Origin: Clostridia bacterium
Lineage (GTDB): Bacteria > Bacillota > Clostridia > Oscillospirales > RGIG577
Direction of reading: 5' to 3'
Assembly (NCBI GenBank): GCA_017405765.1
Contig: JAFQZS010000033.1
Coordinates: 1-64,000, forward strand
Length of the DNA: 64,000 nt
The notes under the pieces were generated by a model. That model searched no databases and was not told the origin of the DNA. It saw only the letters and a program-made list of their open reading frames with translations. The translations under genes were made by a program, and so were the position numbers. Below are positions 42,724 to 53,000 of this stretch, in pieces. Each line of letters starts with the position of its first letter. The first letter of the stretch is position 1.

Positions 42724-43914
42724 CTACTTTATTATACCTGATTTAAGCTTGGCTGTTACTACGTGAAGCGCCGCGTCGTACAGCCTCTCCTCGCTTATCG
42801 TTCCGTTCTCGACCGCCTTCAGAACGGCGTTATACTGCGTTGTAAAATCCGAGGATATCAGCATATCGTTGCCTGCGTTCACGGCAAGCACCGCCGCCTC
42901 GGCCGTGTCTGCAAACTGTCCTATCGCATCCATAACAAGGTCGTCTGTTATGATAACGCCGTCAAACGAAAGCTCGTTTCTTAAAATATCGTGTACGTTT
43001 CTTGAAAGTGAAGCGGGGTACTGCCCGTCCATGCAAAGGACGCTGTTGTGGGAAACGAGCACAAACGGAGCCCCGGCTTCTATGCCTGCACGAAACGGCA
43101 GAAAGTCTTCATTTATAAACTGCTCATAGGGCCTTTCGTCAACGCTTATGCCCGTGTGCGTGTCAACATTGCCGCCGTATCCCGGAAAATGCTTTAAAAC
43201 GCTCATTATCCCTTCGTTCTTCATTTCGGTACACACCAAAGACACATACTCCGCCGTTTCGCGGGCGCCCTGTCCGAAGGCGCGGTCGTACATAAAGTCG
43301 TCAGGGTCTGTAGATATATCGCATACGGGCGCAAGGTTCATGTTTATGCCCAGTCCGAGTAAAAGCTGCGACTTTTCCCGTGCGTCGGAGGCGATAAGCT
43401 CAAGTCCCCCTTCTTTATACAGTCTCTTTGGAGACTTGAATCTTTCCGCTCTGAACGCCTCATACATGCTTACACGCACGACAGAGCCGCCCTCCTCGTC
43501 AACGCCGAAAATAAGCGGAATCTTTGCGTCGGCCTGAAGCGACGACGTAAGAGCTCTTATCGTGTCCGGCGTCTCTTCTTTAAAGTCCTTGCCGAACATT
43601 ATAAAGCCGCCGGGGCAGTATTCCGCAGTAAGCTCTTGCGCCGTTTCCCCGTAAAAGCGTACTAAGAATATCTGCGCCGCGCGCTCGGGAACGCTCATTT
43701 CATCGACGATCTGACGCGCGCGAAGAAGCGTAAGCTCGTCGGGCGAAAGCTCCGGCTCGGGCTCGGCTTCTATATCTTGCACGCTTTCTTCTTTTACGGC
43801 ATCCTTATCCGCTTCGCTTTTATCGCCGTCCAAAGTGGAGGCCTTCCCGCAGGCGGATAATGTGAGCAAAAACGCCAAAACTATCAAAATGAGCGAATAA
43901 AGCCTATGTTTCAT
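42724..43914 (-). CDS. nagZ: GH3-family beta-N-acetylhexosaminidase-like lipoprotein
   Basis: The 396-residue protein has a lipoprotein signal peptide with lipobox LSAC (Cys22), an acidic linker (residues 27-60), and a GH3 domain with IFLVRFYGE, FGVDEEGGSVVR and LKHFPGYGGNVDTHTGISVDE. The nucleophile aspartate lies in FDGVIITDDLVMDAI. It should release N-acetylglucosamine from muropeptides or glycans outside the cell, as NagZ of Bacillus does. It has its own promoter inside the rho terminator region. Confidence 0.9.
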   Translation of the reverse strand: MKHRLYSLILIVLAFLLTLSACGKASTLDGDKSEADKDAVKEESVQDIEAEPEPELSPDELTLLRARQIVDEMSVPERAAQIFLVRFYGETAQELTAEYCPGGFIMFGKDFKEETPDTIRALTSSLQADAKIPLIFGVDEEGGSVVRVSMYEAFRAERFKSPKRLYKEGGLELIASDAREKSQLLLGLGINMNLAPVCDISTDPDDFMYDRAFGQGARETAEYVSLVCTEMKNEGIMSVLKHFPGYGGNVDTHTGISVDERPYEQFINEDFLPFRAGIEAGAPFVLVSHNSVLCMDGQYPASLSRNVHDILRNELSFDGVIITDDLVMDAIGQFADTAEAAVLAVNAGNDMLISSDFTTQYNAVLKAVENGTISEERLYDAALHVVTAKLKSGIIK

Positions 43915-43955
43915 AAAATCACCTTTAAGATACGGTTTGATATTTATAATTTTTT

Positions 43956-43984
43956 ATTATATCACAAAAAGTGTTGAAATGCAA
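43956..43984 (-). promoter_or_regulatory. nagZ promoter embedded in the rho terminator
   Basis: TTGCAT (43984-43979), 17 bases, TATAAT (43961-43956) preceded by TG: an extended -10 promoter. The -35 lies in the 3' arm of the rho terminator hairpin. Confidence 0.7.
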
Positions 43985-44016
43985 AAACACTTGATACTGT
44001 CTTTTGCATTTCAACA
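43966..44016 (-). terminator. Terminator of rho
   Basis: A perfect 15-base stem (TGTTGAAATGCAAAA / TTTTGCATTTCAACA) is followed on minus by CTTTTTG. It lies 32 bases after the rho stop. Confidence 0.8.
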
Positions 44017-44048
44017 TCGGCAGTTGTCCGTTTTCTTTGAAAACAGAG

Positions 44049-45599
44049 TTATATTCTGCTTTTTAAGAGCACATCAACAAGTTCGGCATTTGAATTTGTC
44101 GCTATGATCTTGGAAACAAGCTTTTCGTATATATCCGTTCCGCTGCCGCCCAAGGAACGCCTGAGCGACCAGAGAAAATCAAGCTCGCGTTTACTAAGGA
44201 GCAGTTCTTCCCGTCTTGTGCCCGAACGGTTTATGTCGATAGCCGGAAATATGCGTCGTTCGCTCATCTTTCTGTCAAGATAAAGCTCCATATTACCCGT
44301 TCCTTTAAATTCCTCGAAAATAATATCGTCCATACGGCTGCCCGTTTCGACCAGGGCGGTCGCAAGTATCGTAAGCGATCCTCCGCCGTCTATATTTCTC
44401 GCCGCGCCGAAGAACTTCTTCGGGAACATGAGCGCGCCCGCGTCAAGTCCTCCCGAAAGAGTGCGTCCCGTAGGCGGCGTAACAAGATTATAAGCCCTTG
44501 CAAGCCTCGTTATGGAGTCTAAAAGTATCACTATGTCCTTTTTATGTTCTACCTGTCTCATCGCGTAGGCAAGCGCCATTTCCGCGACCTTTATGTGATG
44601 AACGGGCTCCGAGTCGAATGTGGAATAGAGCACCTGGGCGTTCGTGCTGCGGCGCATATCCGTGACCTCCTCGGGACGTTCGTCGATAAGCAGCACGATA
44701 AGCTCGCATTCGGGATTGTTGCGGCTTATGCTGTTGGCTATCTGCTTTAAAAGCGTAGTCTTGCCCGTTTTGGGCGGCGCAACTATCATTCCGCGCTGCC
44801 CCTTGCCGATGGGAGCGACAAGGTCAGTAAGTCTCATGGAATAATTCGTCCTGTCGGTCTCAAGACGCATACGCTCGTCGGGGAATATGGCTTCCAGCCG
44901 TTCAAACAAAACTCGGCGTATTGCAGCGTCGGGCTTGTCGCCGTTTATCGTCTTTACGAAGATCATCGATTCGAATTTGTCTTCCTGCGGCTTTCTTACT
45001 ACGCCCCAGAGCTTGTCGCCCTGGCGAAGACGAAAACGTCTTATCTGGGTAGGTGAAACATATATATCCTCCGGCCCCGGAAGTAAATTCTGGCCGCGCA
45101 AAAAGCCGAAGCCCTCAGAGAGCATGTCAAGCACGCCTCCCGCTTCGCGGCGGCTGTCTGTGGTCTGCAGTTTTTCCTGCTGCGGCGAAAGCATGCCCAC
45201 GCCGTACGCTTTAGACTCGCCGCTCTCGCCCGCAACATCGTACCCTTCATATTCAGATAAACTGCCGTTATCTTCTTTGGCGTCGACTGATGCGTCGGCT
45301 GCCGAGTCTGCGTAATTCTCGGCGCGCCCGCTTTCCCCCGCATCGGAAATCGGCTGAGTCTTTACGGGGATCCTCGGCAGTTTTGCAGGCTCTTCCCCCG
45401 TTTCGGCGCCTTCGCGCGCTTTAAGCTTTAGGCCTGCTTTCAGTGCATTCTCGTTTTGGAGCATAAGCTCGTAGATCTTTTCTACAAGCTCGGCCTTTCT
45501 GTATGCCGTTACGCTTCTTATGCCAAGAGCACGCGCAGTTTCTTTTAGCTCTGCAAGCGTTTTATCGGATAATTCCCTGCGCACATCTTTGCTCGGCAC
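44049..45599 (-). CDS. rho: Transcription termination factor Rho
   Basis: Rho is the hexameric RNA helicase that ends transcription. The 516-residue protein has an N-terminal Rho_N/SAP-like domain ([33 protein letters not shown]), then an acidic low-complexity insertion (about residues 55-140). The cold-shock-like RNA-binding domain follows ([15 protein letters not shown]) and then the ATPase with [14 protein letters not shown] and [12 protein letters not shown]. The insertion makes it about 90 residues longer than the E. coli protein. The start is GTG with AAGGTG upstream. Confidence 0.95.
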   Translation of the reverse strand: MPSKDVRRELSDKTLAELKETARALGIRSVTAYRKAELVEKIYELMLQNENALKAGLKLKAREGAETGEEPAKLPRIPVKTQPISDAGESGRAENYADSAADASVDAKEDNGSLSEYEGYDVAGESGESKAYGVGMLSPQQEKLQTTDSRREAGGVLDMLSEGFGFLRGQNLLPGPEDIYVSPTQIRRFRLRQGDKLWGVVRKPQEDKFESMIFVKTINGDKPDAAIRRVLFERLEAIFPDERMRLETDRTNYSMRLTDLVAPIGKGQRGMIVAPPKTGKTTLLKQIANSISRNNPECELIVLLIDERPEEVTDMRRSTNAQVLYSTFDSEPVHHIKVAEMALAYAMRQVEHKKDIVILLDSITRLARAYNLVTPPTGRTLSGGLDAGALMFPKKFFGAARNIDGGGSLTILATALVETGSRMDDIIFEEFKGTGNMELYLDRKMSERRIFPAIDINRSGTRREELLLSKRELDFLWSLRRSLGGSGTDIYEKLVSKIIATNSNAELVDVLLKSRI

Positions 45600-45637
45600 C
45601 TAAACACCTTCTTTCATATATTCAGCTTACGCGGTCT

Positions 45638-46498
45638 CTACGCATTTTTCTTTGCTTTAAGCTCGGCCGCTTTTATCGTATTTTTAAGAAGCATGGTTAT
45701 CGTAAGAGGACCAACGCCTCCCGGAACGGGAGTTATAACGGAGGCGACCTCCTTCACGTTCTCAAAATCCACGTCGCCGCAAAGCTTGCCGTTCTCATCG
45801 CGGTTCATGCCCACGTCTATTACAACGGCTCCTGGGCGCACCATATCGGCGGTTATCATCTTTGCCTTGCCCACGGCCGCTACGAGTATCTCGGCGCGGC
45901 GCGTTACCTCCTTTAAGTCCTTCGTACGCGAATGGCACAGCGTTACGGTGCCGTGTCTGTGAAGAAGCAGCATTGCCTGCGGCTTGCCGACTATGTTGCT
46001 TCGTCCCACTACTACGCACTCTTTACCCTTTACGTCAACGCCGGCTTCGTCTATTATCTCCATGACTCCTGCGGGAGTGCAGGGCAGAAAATCAAAATCG
46101 CCTATCATTATGCGTCCTACATTCTGCGGATGGAAAGCGTCAACGTCCTTGTCGATGCGGATATTCTCGATAACTACCTTTTCGTCAAGCTGCCCCGGCA
46201 GCGGAAGCTGCACGAGTATTCCGTGTACGCTGTCGTCGTCGTTGAGCTTGTTTACCAAAGAAAGAAGCTCTTTAGAAGTGGTGCTTTCGGGCAATTCGTA
46301 TACGTCCGATCTTATGCCCACCTCTTCGCAGGCCAACCGCTTGTTCTTCACATACGTTTTCGACGCCGGGTCCTCGCCCACTATTATTACAGACAGCGAC
46401 GGGCATACGCCCTTTTCTTTAAGCGCCTGTGCGTCTTTTTTTATCTGTTCTCTCAGTTTTTTGGAAAGTGCTTTTCCGTCAATTACTTTTGCCGACAT
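45638..46498 (-). CDS. folD: Methylenetetrahydrofolate dehydrogenase/cyclohydrolase
   Basis: FolD interconverts methylene-, methenyl- and formyl-tetrahydrofolate. The 286-residue protein shows ASKTYVKNKRLACEEVGI, HGILVQLPLP, the NADP-binding VVVGRSNIVGKPQAMLL and TPVPGGVGPLTITML. The start at 46498 fits the family and follows the lgt stop by two bases; the long upstream extension of the frame lies over lgt and is not real. TrmFO in this window uses methylene-tetrahydrofolate. Confidence 0.96.
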   Translation of the reverse strand: MSAKVIDGKALSKKLREQIKKDAQALKEKGVCPSLSVIIVGEDPASKTYVKNKRLACEEVGIRSDVYELPESTTSKELLSLVNKLNDDDSVHGILVQLPLPGQLDEKVVIENIRIDKDVDAFHPQNVGRIMIGDFDFLPCTPAGVMEIIDEAGVDVKGKECVVVGRSNIVGKPQAMLLLHRHGTVTLCHSRTKDLKEVTRRAEILVAAVGKAKMITADMVRPGAVVIDVGMNRDENGKLCGDVDFENVKEVASVITPVPGGVGPLTITMLLKNTIKAAELKAKKNA

Positions 46499-46500
46499 GA

Positions 46501-47331
46501 TCAACCTATCTCCCTGTGCTTTGTTTTTATTCTTGCTATGATTATGATAACGACCGCGCAAACGAACGAGACCGCCGCAAGCGCCTGAGAGACCCTGACG
46601 CCCGTATCGAACAGATACAGGCTGTCGGTCCTTATGCCCTCGATGAACATACGACCGAGTCCGTACCATGCGATATACATGCAAAGGATCTCGCCGTTGA
46701 ATTTCTTGCGCTTATAATAGATATGTAAAATGAGAGCCCCCAAAAGATTCCATATGGATTCATACAGAAACGTGGGATGTACGCAGATGCGAGCATGAGC
46801 CGCCAGATCGTAGATCTCCATGCGCCACGGCAGCGTCGTTATCTCGCCGTAGGCCTCTCTGTTGAAAAAGTTGCCCCAGCGTCCGACGCCCTGTCCTATA
46901 AGAAAGCTTACCGCAACGCAGTCGCTCACCTTCAGAAAGCTTATCTTCTTTATCCGACATATTATGAACGCGCACAAAAACGCACCTATGACCCCGCCGT
47001 ATATGGCAAGTCCTCCGTCGCGTATGGACACGGCGCGTATAAAATCAAATTTTCCGTCTGTAAAATATAGGGAGCTATAAAAAATCACATAATAAGCTCT
47101 GGCGCAAATTATTGAAACGGGAAGAGATATTATGAGTACTATAAGAAAATCGTCCTCTTTTATCTTCTCATATCGCACTCTTGAAAGAGCATACAAAAGC
47201 CCTAAAACAAAACCTATCCCTATAATAACGCCATACCAATATACAGAAAAACCAAAGATCTCAAAAGCCGTTCTGGACGGGTCGACACTTATACCCAGTC
47301 CGGGAAATGATATAGAATTATCTGCCGTCAA
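46501..47331 (-). CDS. lgt: Prolipoprotein diacylglyceryl transferase
   Basis: Lgt attaches diacylglycerol to the lipobox cysteine, the first step of lipoprotein maturation. The 276-residue protein has about seven membrane segments, the signature GQGVGRWGNFFNREAYG and HPTFLYESIWNL. It precedes folD and follows the M16 pair. It provides the modification that LspA in this window acts upon. Confidence 0.95.
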   Translation of the reverse strand: MTADNSISFPGLGISVDPSRTAFEIFGFSVYWYGVIIGIGFVLGLLYALSRVRYEKIKEDDFLIVLIISLPVSIICARAYYVIFYSSLYFTDGKFDFIRAVSIRDGGLAIYGGVIGAFLCAFIICRIKKISFLKVSDCVAVSFLIGQGVGRWGNFFNREAYGEITTLPWRMEIYDLAAHARICVHPTFLYESIWNLLGALILHIYYKRKKFNGEILCMYIAWYGLGRMFIEGIRTDSLYLFDTGVRVSQALAAVSFVCAVVIIIIARIKTKHREIG

Positions 47332-47347
47332 TGTATCTTACCTCCGC

Positions 47348-48652
47348 TCAACTTTGTTTGCCGTTTGCGGGACATATCACCGACAGCGCTGCAAGCTCTT
47401 TTCTGAAATGAGTCACGAGACGTTCCTTCGCCTCTTCTTTCGATATGGATCTTATCAGCTCTGCGCCTTCGAACATATCGATATCATTAAAATAACATGA
47501 AATCAGGCTGTTTGCAATATTGTCCGTAGAATTAAACTGAAAAATCATTCGTGAGTATACGTTCTTTTTTGCGATATTGAAAGCATCCTCGTCAAAATCG
47601 GCGCAAAGCTCCTCTATCCTCTCAAAAATCGCATCTCTTACCGATTTCGGGTCCTCGCTTTCGCCCTCGAATATGCTCAAGGCAAAGCTTCGCTCTCTGT
47701 AATACTCAGATCCGAAGCTTCTGTTTATAAGGCCGCGTCCGAACAAGTCGCTGTAAAGGCCGGTGTCTTCGCCCGCTATCATTTCAAGGAGTATCTCCGT
47801 AATATGATCGTTCTTCTGAGCCTCTCTGCCCGTAAACACGCCGCATATGTCTTTAAAACCGAGCTGGAATTTCGGTATCGCAACTTCAAGCGGCTGCTCG
47901 GTATAGTCGCCGGCTATGCCTTCGGGCTCCGAAACTTTCTTTCTCTCTATGTTTAACGCCCTCTTCGGTATTAGCTTTTCATCCATCGCCGATATGACGT
48001 CGTCTATGCTCACATCGCCTGCAATACACAGCACCATATTTGAAAGATCGTAAAACGTATCATAACACGTATTAAGTATCTCGGGCGTTATATGGGAGAT
48101 GCTTTCCACCGTGCCCGCTATATCGACGCGCACGGGATGCTCGACGTAAAGAAGGTTCAAAAGATTGTAAAGCACTCTGAAATCGGGATGATCGTCGTAC
48201 ATGCGTATCTCCTGACCTATGATGCCCTGTTCCTTTTGTACGTTTTCGTCTGTAAAATACGGCGACTGCACAAAATCGAGAAGTATATTTAAGTTTTCTT
48301 TAAATCTGTCGGTGCAGGAAAACAGATATGCCGTCTTGTCAAAGCTCGTATAAGCGTTCGCCTGCGCGCCCGTAACGGCGTATTTCTCAAAGGCGTTGCC
48401 GTCCTTTCCTTCGAAAAGTTTATGCTCCAAAAAATGCGCGATACCGTCTGGGACCGTTATCATGCCGTTCGTATGCTCCGACCCAAACTCGCGGTCTATC
48501 GAGCCGTAATTTGTCGCAAATACGGCGTACTTCTTTGAAAAGCCGCGCTTTGGAACTACAAGCGCAGTAAGCCCGCTTTTATGGTCTATGCGTATAAGTT
48601 CCTCTCCTAAAGCCTCGTATTTCTTTTTTGTTATTTTCGTTTCGTTATTCAT
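47348..48652 (-). CDS. M16-family zinc peptidase (YmfH-like)
   Basis: The 434-residue protein has the inverted zinc motif HFLEH in GIAHFLEHKLFEGKDGNAFEKYA and the distal glutamate region in FVQSPYFTDENVQKEQGIIGQEIRM. It is therefore the catalytic half of an M16B pair. It overlaps the start of the non-catalytic partner's end by eight bases. In Bacillus the ymfF-ymfH pair is similar and its substrate is not settled. Confidence 0.9.
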   Translation of the reverse strand: MNNETKITKKKYEALGEELIRIDHKSGLTALVVPKRGFSKKYAVFATNYGSIDREFGSEHTNGMITVPDGIAHFLEHKLFEGKDGNAFEKYAVTGAQANAYTSFDKTAYLFSCTDRFKENLNILLDFVQSPYFTDENVQKEQGIIGQEIRMYDDHPDFRVLYNLLNLLYVEHPVRVDIAGTVESISHITPEILNTCYDTFYDLSNMVLCIAGDVSIDDVISAMDEKLIPKRALNIERKKVSEPEGIAGDYTEQPLEVAIPKFQLGFKDICGVFTGREAQKNDHITEILLEMIAGEDTGLYSDLFGRGLINRSFGSEYYRERSFALSIFEGESEDPKSVRDAIFERIEELCADFDEDAFNIAKKNVYSRMIFQFNSTDNIANSLISCYFNDIDMFEGAELIRSISKEEAKERLVTHFRKELAALSVICPANGKQS

Positions 48653-49931
48653 TGCCCTCTGCCTCCGCCGTTCCTTTCAGGAAGTATATCGTATCATATT
48701 TTATCGCGTTCGCCGCCGCGATTATCTCATCGAGCGTCACGCGCTCAAGCTTTTTAAGAAGCTCGAGCGGAGACGACGCGCCTCCGCTTATCGCTCCGGT
48801 GATATAATAATCCTCTGTCTGATATCCCGAATCGAGCGTTGAATTTATCATAGTCGCCAGCGCGGCGCGTGCGGCCGTAAGCTCGCCCTCGCTTATTTCT
48901 CCGCGCTTTAAGGCCGAAAGCTGCACCTCTATCTCTTTAAGCGTTACCCCAAGGTTTTCGTTCTCAATGCCTGCGGCTATTATCATAACGCCCTTTAGCT
49001 TATCTATATTTGAGCGGACATAATAGCACAGCGAAAGCTTTTCTCTTACGTTCATAAACAGCTTTGACACGGGCGTGCTGCCGAAAAGCGCATTAGCAAG
49101 TACCAAAGCGGGATAAAGCTCGTCGCCCTCGACTATCCCTGTGCGGCAGCCTATGGCAAGCTTGCCCTGAGCTACCCGAAGCTCCTCGGTCACTCGGCGC
49201 GTCTCTTTTACTTCGCCCGTGACCTTTACGGCCGGCAGCGCGCCGATCATTCGCACAGGCAGTTTTTTTACATATTCAAACGCGCTCTCAACTTCCTTCT
49301 CTTTTTCGCTTCCCACGTAAAATATCTCAAGCTTAGCCTCGTTTATAATATCAATATAATGACGATAAAGCTCGTCGGGCGTTATTTTTTCAACGTCGTC
49401 TGCTTCGCCGTATGCAGAAAGAGCGTACGGCTCGCCTTTGCACATTTCCTCGGTGGCGCGTTTTATCGAATATGATATCTTATCGTTTATCTGCGCCGCT
49501 ATATAATTCTTTAAGTTGCGCTTCTCGCTTTCTACGTACTCCTCTAAAAAAGCGCCGTCTTTAACAAGCGGCTCAAAGATCATCTTTTCCATAAGATTTA
49601 CGGCGTTTCTTAATATATCCTCGCCCTCGAACGCAAACGAATTGTTTATCATCGTGCAGTAAAAGCCGAATATCTGACATTCGCCGCGTTTTCTTACGAG
49701 CGGTTCAAGACGCATGCCGTAATTCTTGGAAAGCTTTAAGTTTATCTCGCGCTGCGTTTTAAACTCGCTGCACCCGCGTCTGAGCACCTGCACGAGCAGC
49801 GCGTTTTTTGCGTTTTCCCCGCGAGAGAGCGGGCGAATGAAATTTATGCTCAAAAAGCCCGTCTTAAATTTATCCGTGGCTATTATATTAAGCCCCGCGT
49901 TATTTTTAAACGCAATACGTTTATGATCCAT
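48645..49931 (-). CDS. M16-family non-catalytic partner (YmfF-like)
   Basis: The 428-residue protein has the M16 fold (FLSINFIRPLSRGENAKNALLVQVLRRG, NDKISYSIKRATEEMCKGEPY) but the HxxEH motif is missing; the corresponding stretch reads VQVLRRGCSEF. Such inactive subunits pair with the catalytic protein encoded next. It has an extended -10 promoter just upstream whose -35 overlaps the stop of the large gene before it. Confidence 0.88.
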   Translation of the reverse strand: MDHKRIAFKNNAGLNIIATDKFKTGFLSINFIRPLSRGENAKNALLVQVLRRGCSEFKTQREINLKLSKNYGMRLEPLVRKRGECQIFGFYCTMINNSFAFEGEDILRNAVNLMEKMIFEPLVKDGAFLEEYVESEKRNLKNYIAAQINDKISYSIKRATEEMCKGEPYALSAYGEADDVEKITPDELYRHYIDIINEAKLEIFYVGSEKEKEVESAFEYVKKLPVRMIGALPAVKVTGEVKETRRVTEELRVAQGKLAIGCRTGIVEGDELYPALVLANALFGSTPVSKLFMNVREKLSLCYYVRSNIDKLKGVMIIAAGIENENLGVTLKEIEVQLSALKRGEISEGELTAARAALATMINSTLDSGYQTEDYYITGAISGGASSPLELLKKLERVTLDEIIAAANAIKYDTIYFLKGTAEAEGNE

Positions 49932-49999
49932 TTATGTCACTCCCAAGTTGTTTTTTATCGTTTATGCACAGATATGCACATTTTTTCGCTCTAAGACTC

Positions 50000-50028
50000 A
50001 GTATAGCATCATTTGAGCTTTTTTTAAA
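50000..50028 (-). promoter_or_regulatory. Promoter of the M16-lgt-folD unit
   Basis: TTTAAA (50028-50023), 17 bases, TATACT (50005-50000) preceded by TGC: an extended -10. The -35 overlaps the stop codon of the cyclic-glucan-synthase-like gene. Confidence 0.6.
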
Positions 50029-53000
50029 CCTCAACGAGCACCTTGTGAAATTTTTTATCCCCCGAAAGAGGTATTTCATTGCCGCTCATTATTTCGCCGT
50101 CAAAAGTAACGCGCACGGCCGCGTTCTTTTTTTGGATATTTCTGTATTCTATCGAATATTTTGCTTCACGGTATTCGAGCGTAAGCTTTGCCGCGTCCCA
50201 TTTTGAGGGAAGATGCGGCAGAAAGCTAAGCGTGCCGCCTTTTATTCTTATGCCGAACAAGTCCTCTATCGTCACTATATAATACCATGACGCCGCACCG
50301 GTATACCAGCTCCAGCCGCCTCTGCCTGCATTTTCGCCCGCAGAACACACATCTGCAGCTATAACATAAGGCTCCGCGCCGTAATGAAGGGCCTTCTCTT
50401 TTGTGTCTGTATGGTTAAGCGGATTCTGCATGGACAAAAGCTCGTATGCCGTGTCGTTTTCTCCCGCCCAAAACAGTGCGCGGCATAACCATACCGACGC
50501 ATGCGTATACTGACCGCCGTTTTCTCTTACTCCCGGCGCATATCCTTTTACGTATCCCGGGTTTTTGGGGCTGTCGTCAAACGGCGGCCAAAAAAGTCTT
50601 ACTATCCCGTGCTCCCTGTCGCACAGCTCTCTTACGGCTGTACTAAGCGCAGTAAGCTTACGTTTTCCGATGCTCTCGGGTTGCGAGATCACGCTAAAGC
50701 TCTGAGAAAGCGAATCTATTTGACACTCCGAGCATCCACGCGCGCCCAAAGGCTCGCCGTCGTCGTAAAATGCGCGTATATATCTGTCGGAGTCCCACGC
50801 CTCGCGTTCGATGCTTTCCGAAAGGCGGTGCGAAATATCTCTGTACTTTATCGAAAGCTCGCAGCGTCCCATTCTTTCGCATACGTCCGAAAAGTCTGAA
50901 AGAATGCCCGAAAGGAACCACGACAGCCATACGCTTTCGCCTTTTCCTTCCTCTCCGACCTTATTGAAGCCGTCGTTCCAGTCGCCTCCGCCTATCCTGC
51001 AAAGCCCGTGCGCGCCGAACGAAAGCGACGCCTCCACTGCGCGAACGCAATGCTCGAACACGCTTGCGCTCTCGCCCGACATTTTCGGAGTAGCGTAGCT
51101 TTCGCTCTCGCTTTTATCCAAAGGCGGCTGGGTGATAAAAGGCGCATACTGAGAGAATATATCGTGATCTTTTGTAAATTCCGCGTAGCGCATAACCGTA
51201 TATACGAGCCACAGCCTGTCGTCGCTGTAACGGCTGCGCACGCCTCTGTGCGATTCGTTCTCTTCTTTAGGCTGTATCGGATGCCACCAATGCTGCACGT
51301 CGCCCTCGACAAACTGGTGCGCGCAGGCATAAATTATATGCTCTCTTACAAGATCCGGATCTATATACATTACGGATAGACAGTCCTGAAGCTGATCTCT
51401 GAATCCCCATGCGCCTCCGCACTGATAAAACGAAGTGCGCGCCATTATGCGGCATATATACGTTTGATATAAAAGGGGCCCGTTAAAAAGCATGTCGAGC
51501 TTTTCATCGGGAGAGCTTATTTTTATTTTTCCGAAAAGGCTGCCGAAGGTCTTTTTTACGTTCAAAAGCTCGCTTCTCATGTTTCTTACGTCGGCGCGTT
51601 CTATTGCCTTTAAAAGGTCGCTCTCTTTTGAAAATGCGCCGAGCATTATCACAAACGAAGCGCTTTCGTTTGGCGCAAGCTCTTTGTCGCAGCACACCGA
51701 AAAGCAGGCGCGGCGCGTGTATCCCGTCTTTTTGGTATCATATCGTCCTTTCAGCACATCCTCATATTCACAAGTAAAGGCGCTGAGCGTATCGCAGTAA
51801 ATATATGCCCTGCTTTCGGGAAAATCCGAATTTGCGGCATTTTTGGCCGTAACGGCCTTTGTTTTTTCATCGTATGACGTGACGATATGACGAAACGAAT
51901 CGTTTTCAACGGCGCCGAGCAAAAGAGGAGCCGTAAACGCCGTGCGTATACTTATGGGCTTATCCGTATCGTTATATATATCTATGATGCGGCACACCGC
52001 GTCCGTCTCAAAAGGTATGAACACGGTCTCACGCGCGCGCACGCCTTGGCCCGAAAAAGAGTATTCCGCCGCGCCGGCAGTATATTTTACATGCCGCTTG
52101 CCCCGGCCTTCGGGCCTTTCCAAAAGGCGCTCTTCGCCCGAAAATATAAGTCTTGTCGTCTCGGTCGGAGGTTCGCAGATCGCGTCGAACGTCATAGGCG
52201 TAAGCTTGTTTTCGCGCGCATTGTCTATAAACGAATATCCTCCTCCCGCCGAGGTAAGAAGCGCGCCCGCGCGCCCGTTTGACAATATATGCGAGTACGG
52301 CGCCGCAGGGACCGAAGCGACAACATATCCGTTCTCGGAAAAACCGCCTATCCCGTTTTGCAGTTTAAGCTGCGAAAGATCCCAACCGGGCGCGCATCTT
52401 TCAATATGCGCTTTCGGCGCGCTGCGGCTCGATCTGGATATCTTGTCCTCGCCGAAAACATATGCGGCGCACGACATTATAAGCGTCTCGTCCTCATGCG
52501 GTATGGCAAGCGTGTTTATGATATGCACGCCGCCGTGCGCATCTAAAAGCGAAAAAAGCGCGCAATCGTGAGCCGTTTCCCTTATAAAAGTCTCCAAAGG
52601 CCTCAAATACCCGCCCTGTTCTTTATACGGAACAATGAGATCGGCTTCAACTCCCCGCATGTAAAAAAGCAAAAGCATTTTAAACGCCTCTCTAAGCCCA
52701 TCGCCGTCCTCTTCGCCTTTAAGCACATATATAAGTATCGGCAGATCGCCCGATACGCAGTACTTCCACAGCGCACATTTGGGCTGCACGTTATTTACGA
52801 TATATTTTGACAGCGCATCTCTTTGCGGCATATTTAAATAAAGACACGGCAGTATATCCAAAGCGCGTCTGCGTATTTCGGCGCCAAGCCTGCCAATATC
52901 GTTCTCTGCCGCCGCGCGGGCAAGCGCCTCGTTACAGAGCGCCTCCTGCTCACCTTTATTTCTGTGCGACCTCGCAAGCGTTAAAAGCTCTGAAAGATCC

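Noticed and set aside
44049-45599. Frameshift or foreign insertion in rho
   Set aside because: The extra acidic stretch stays in frame, and such N-terminal insertions are common in Rho of high-GC and some clostridial lineages.
46499-46684. Sixty-two-codon N-terminal extension of folD
   Set aside because: It overlaps lgt in another frame, and the family N-terminus starts at 46498.
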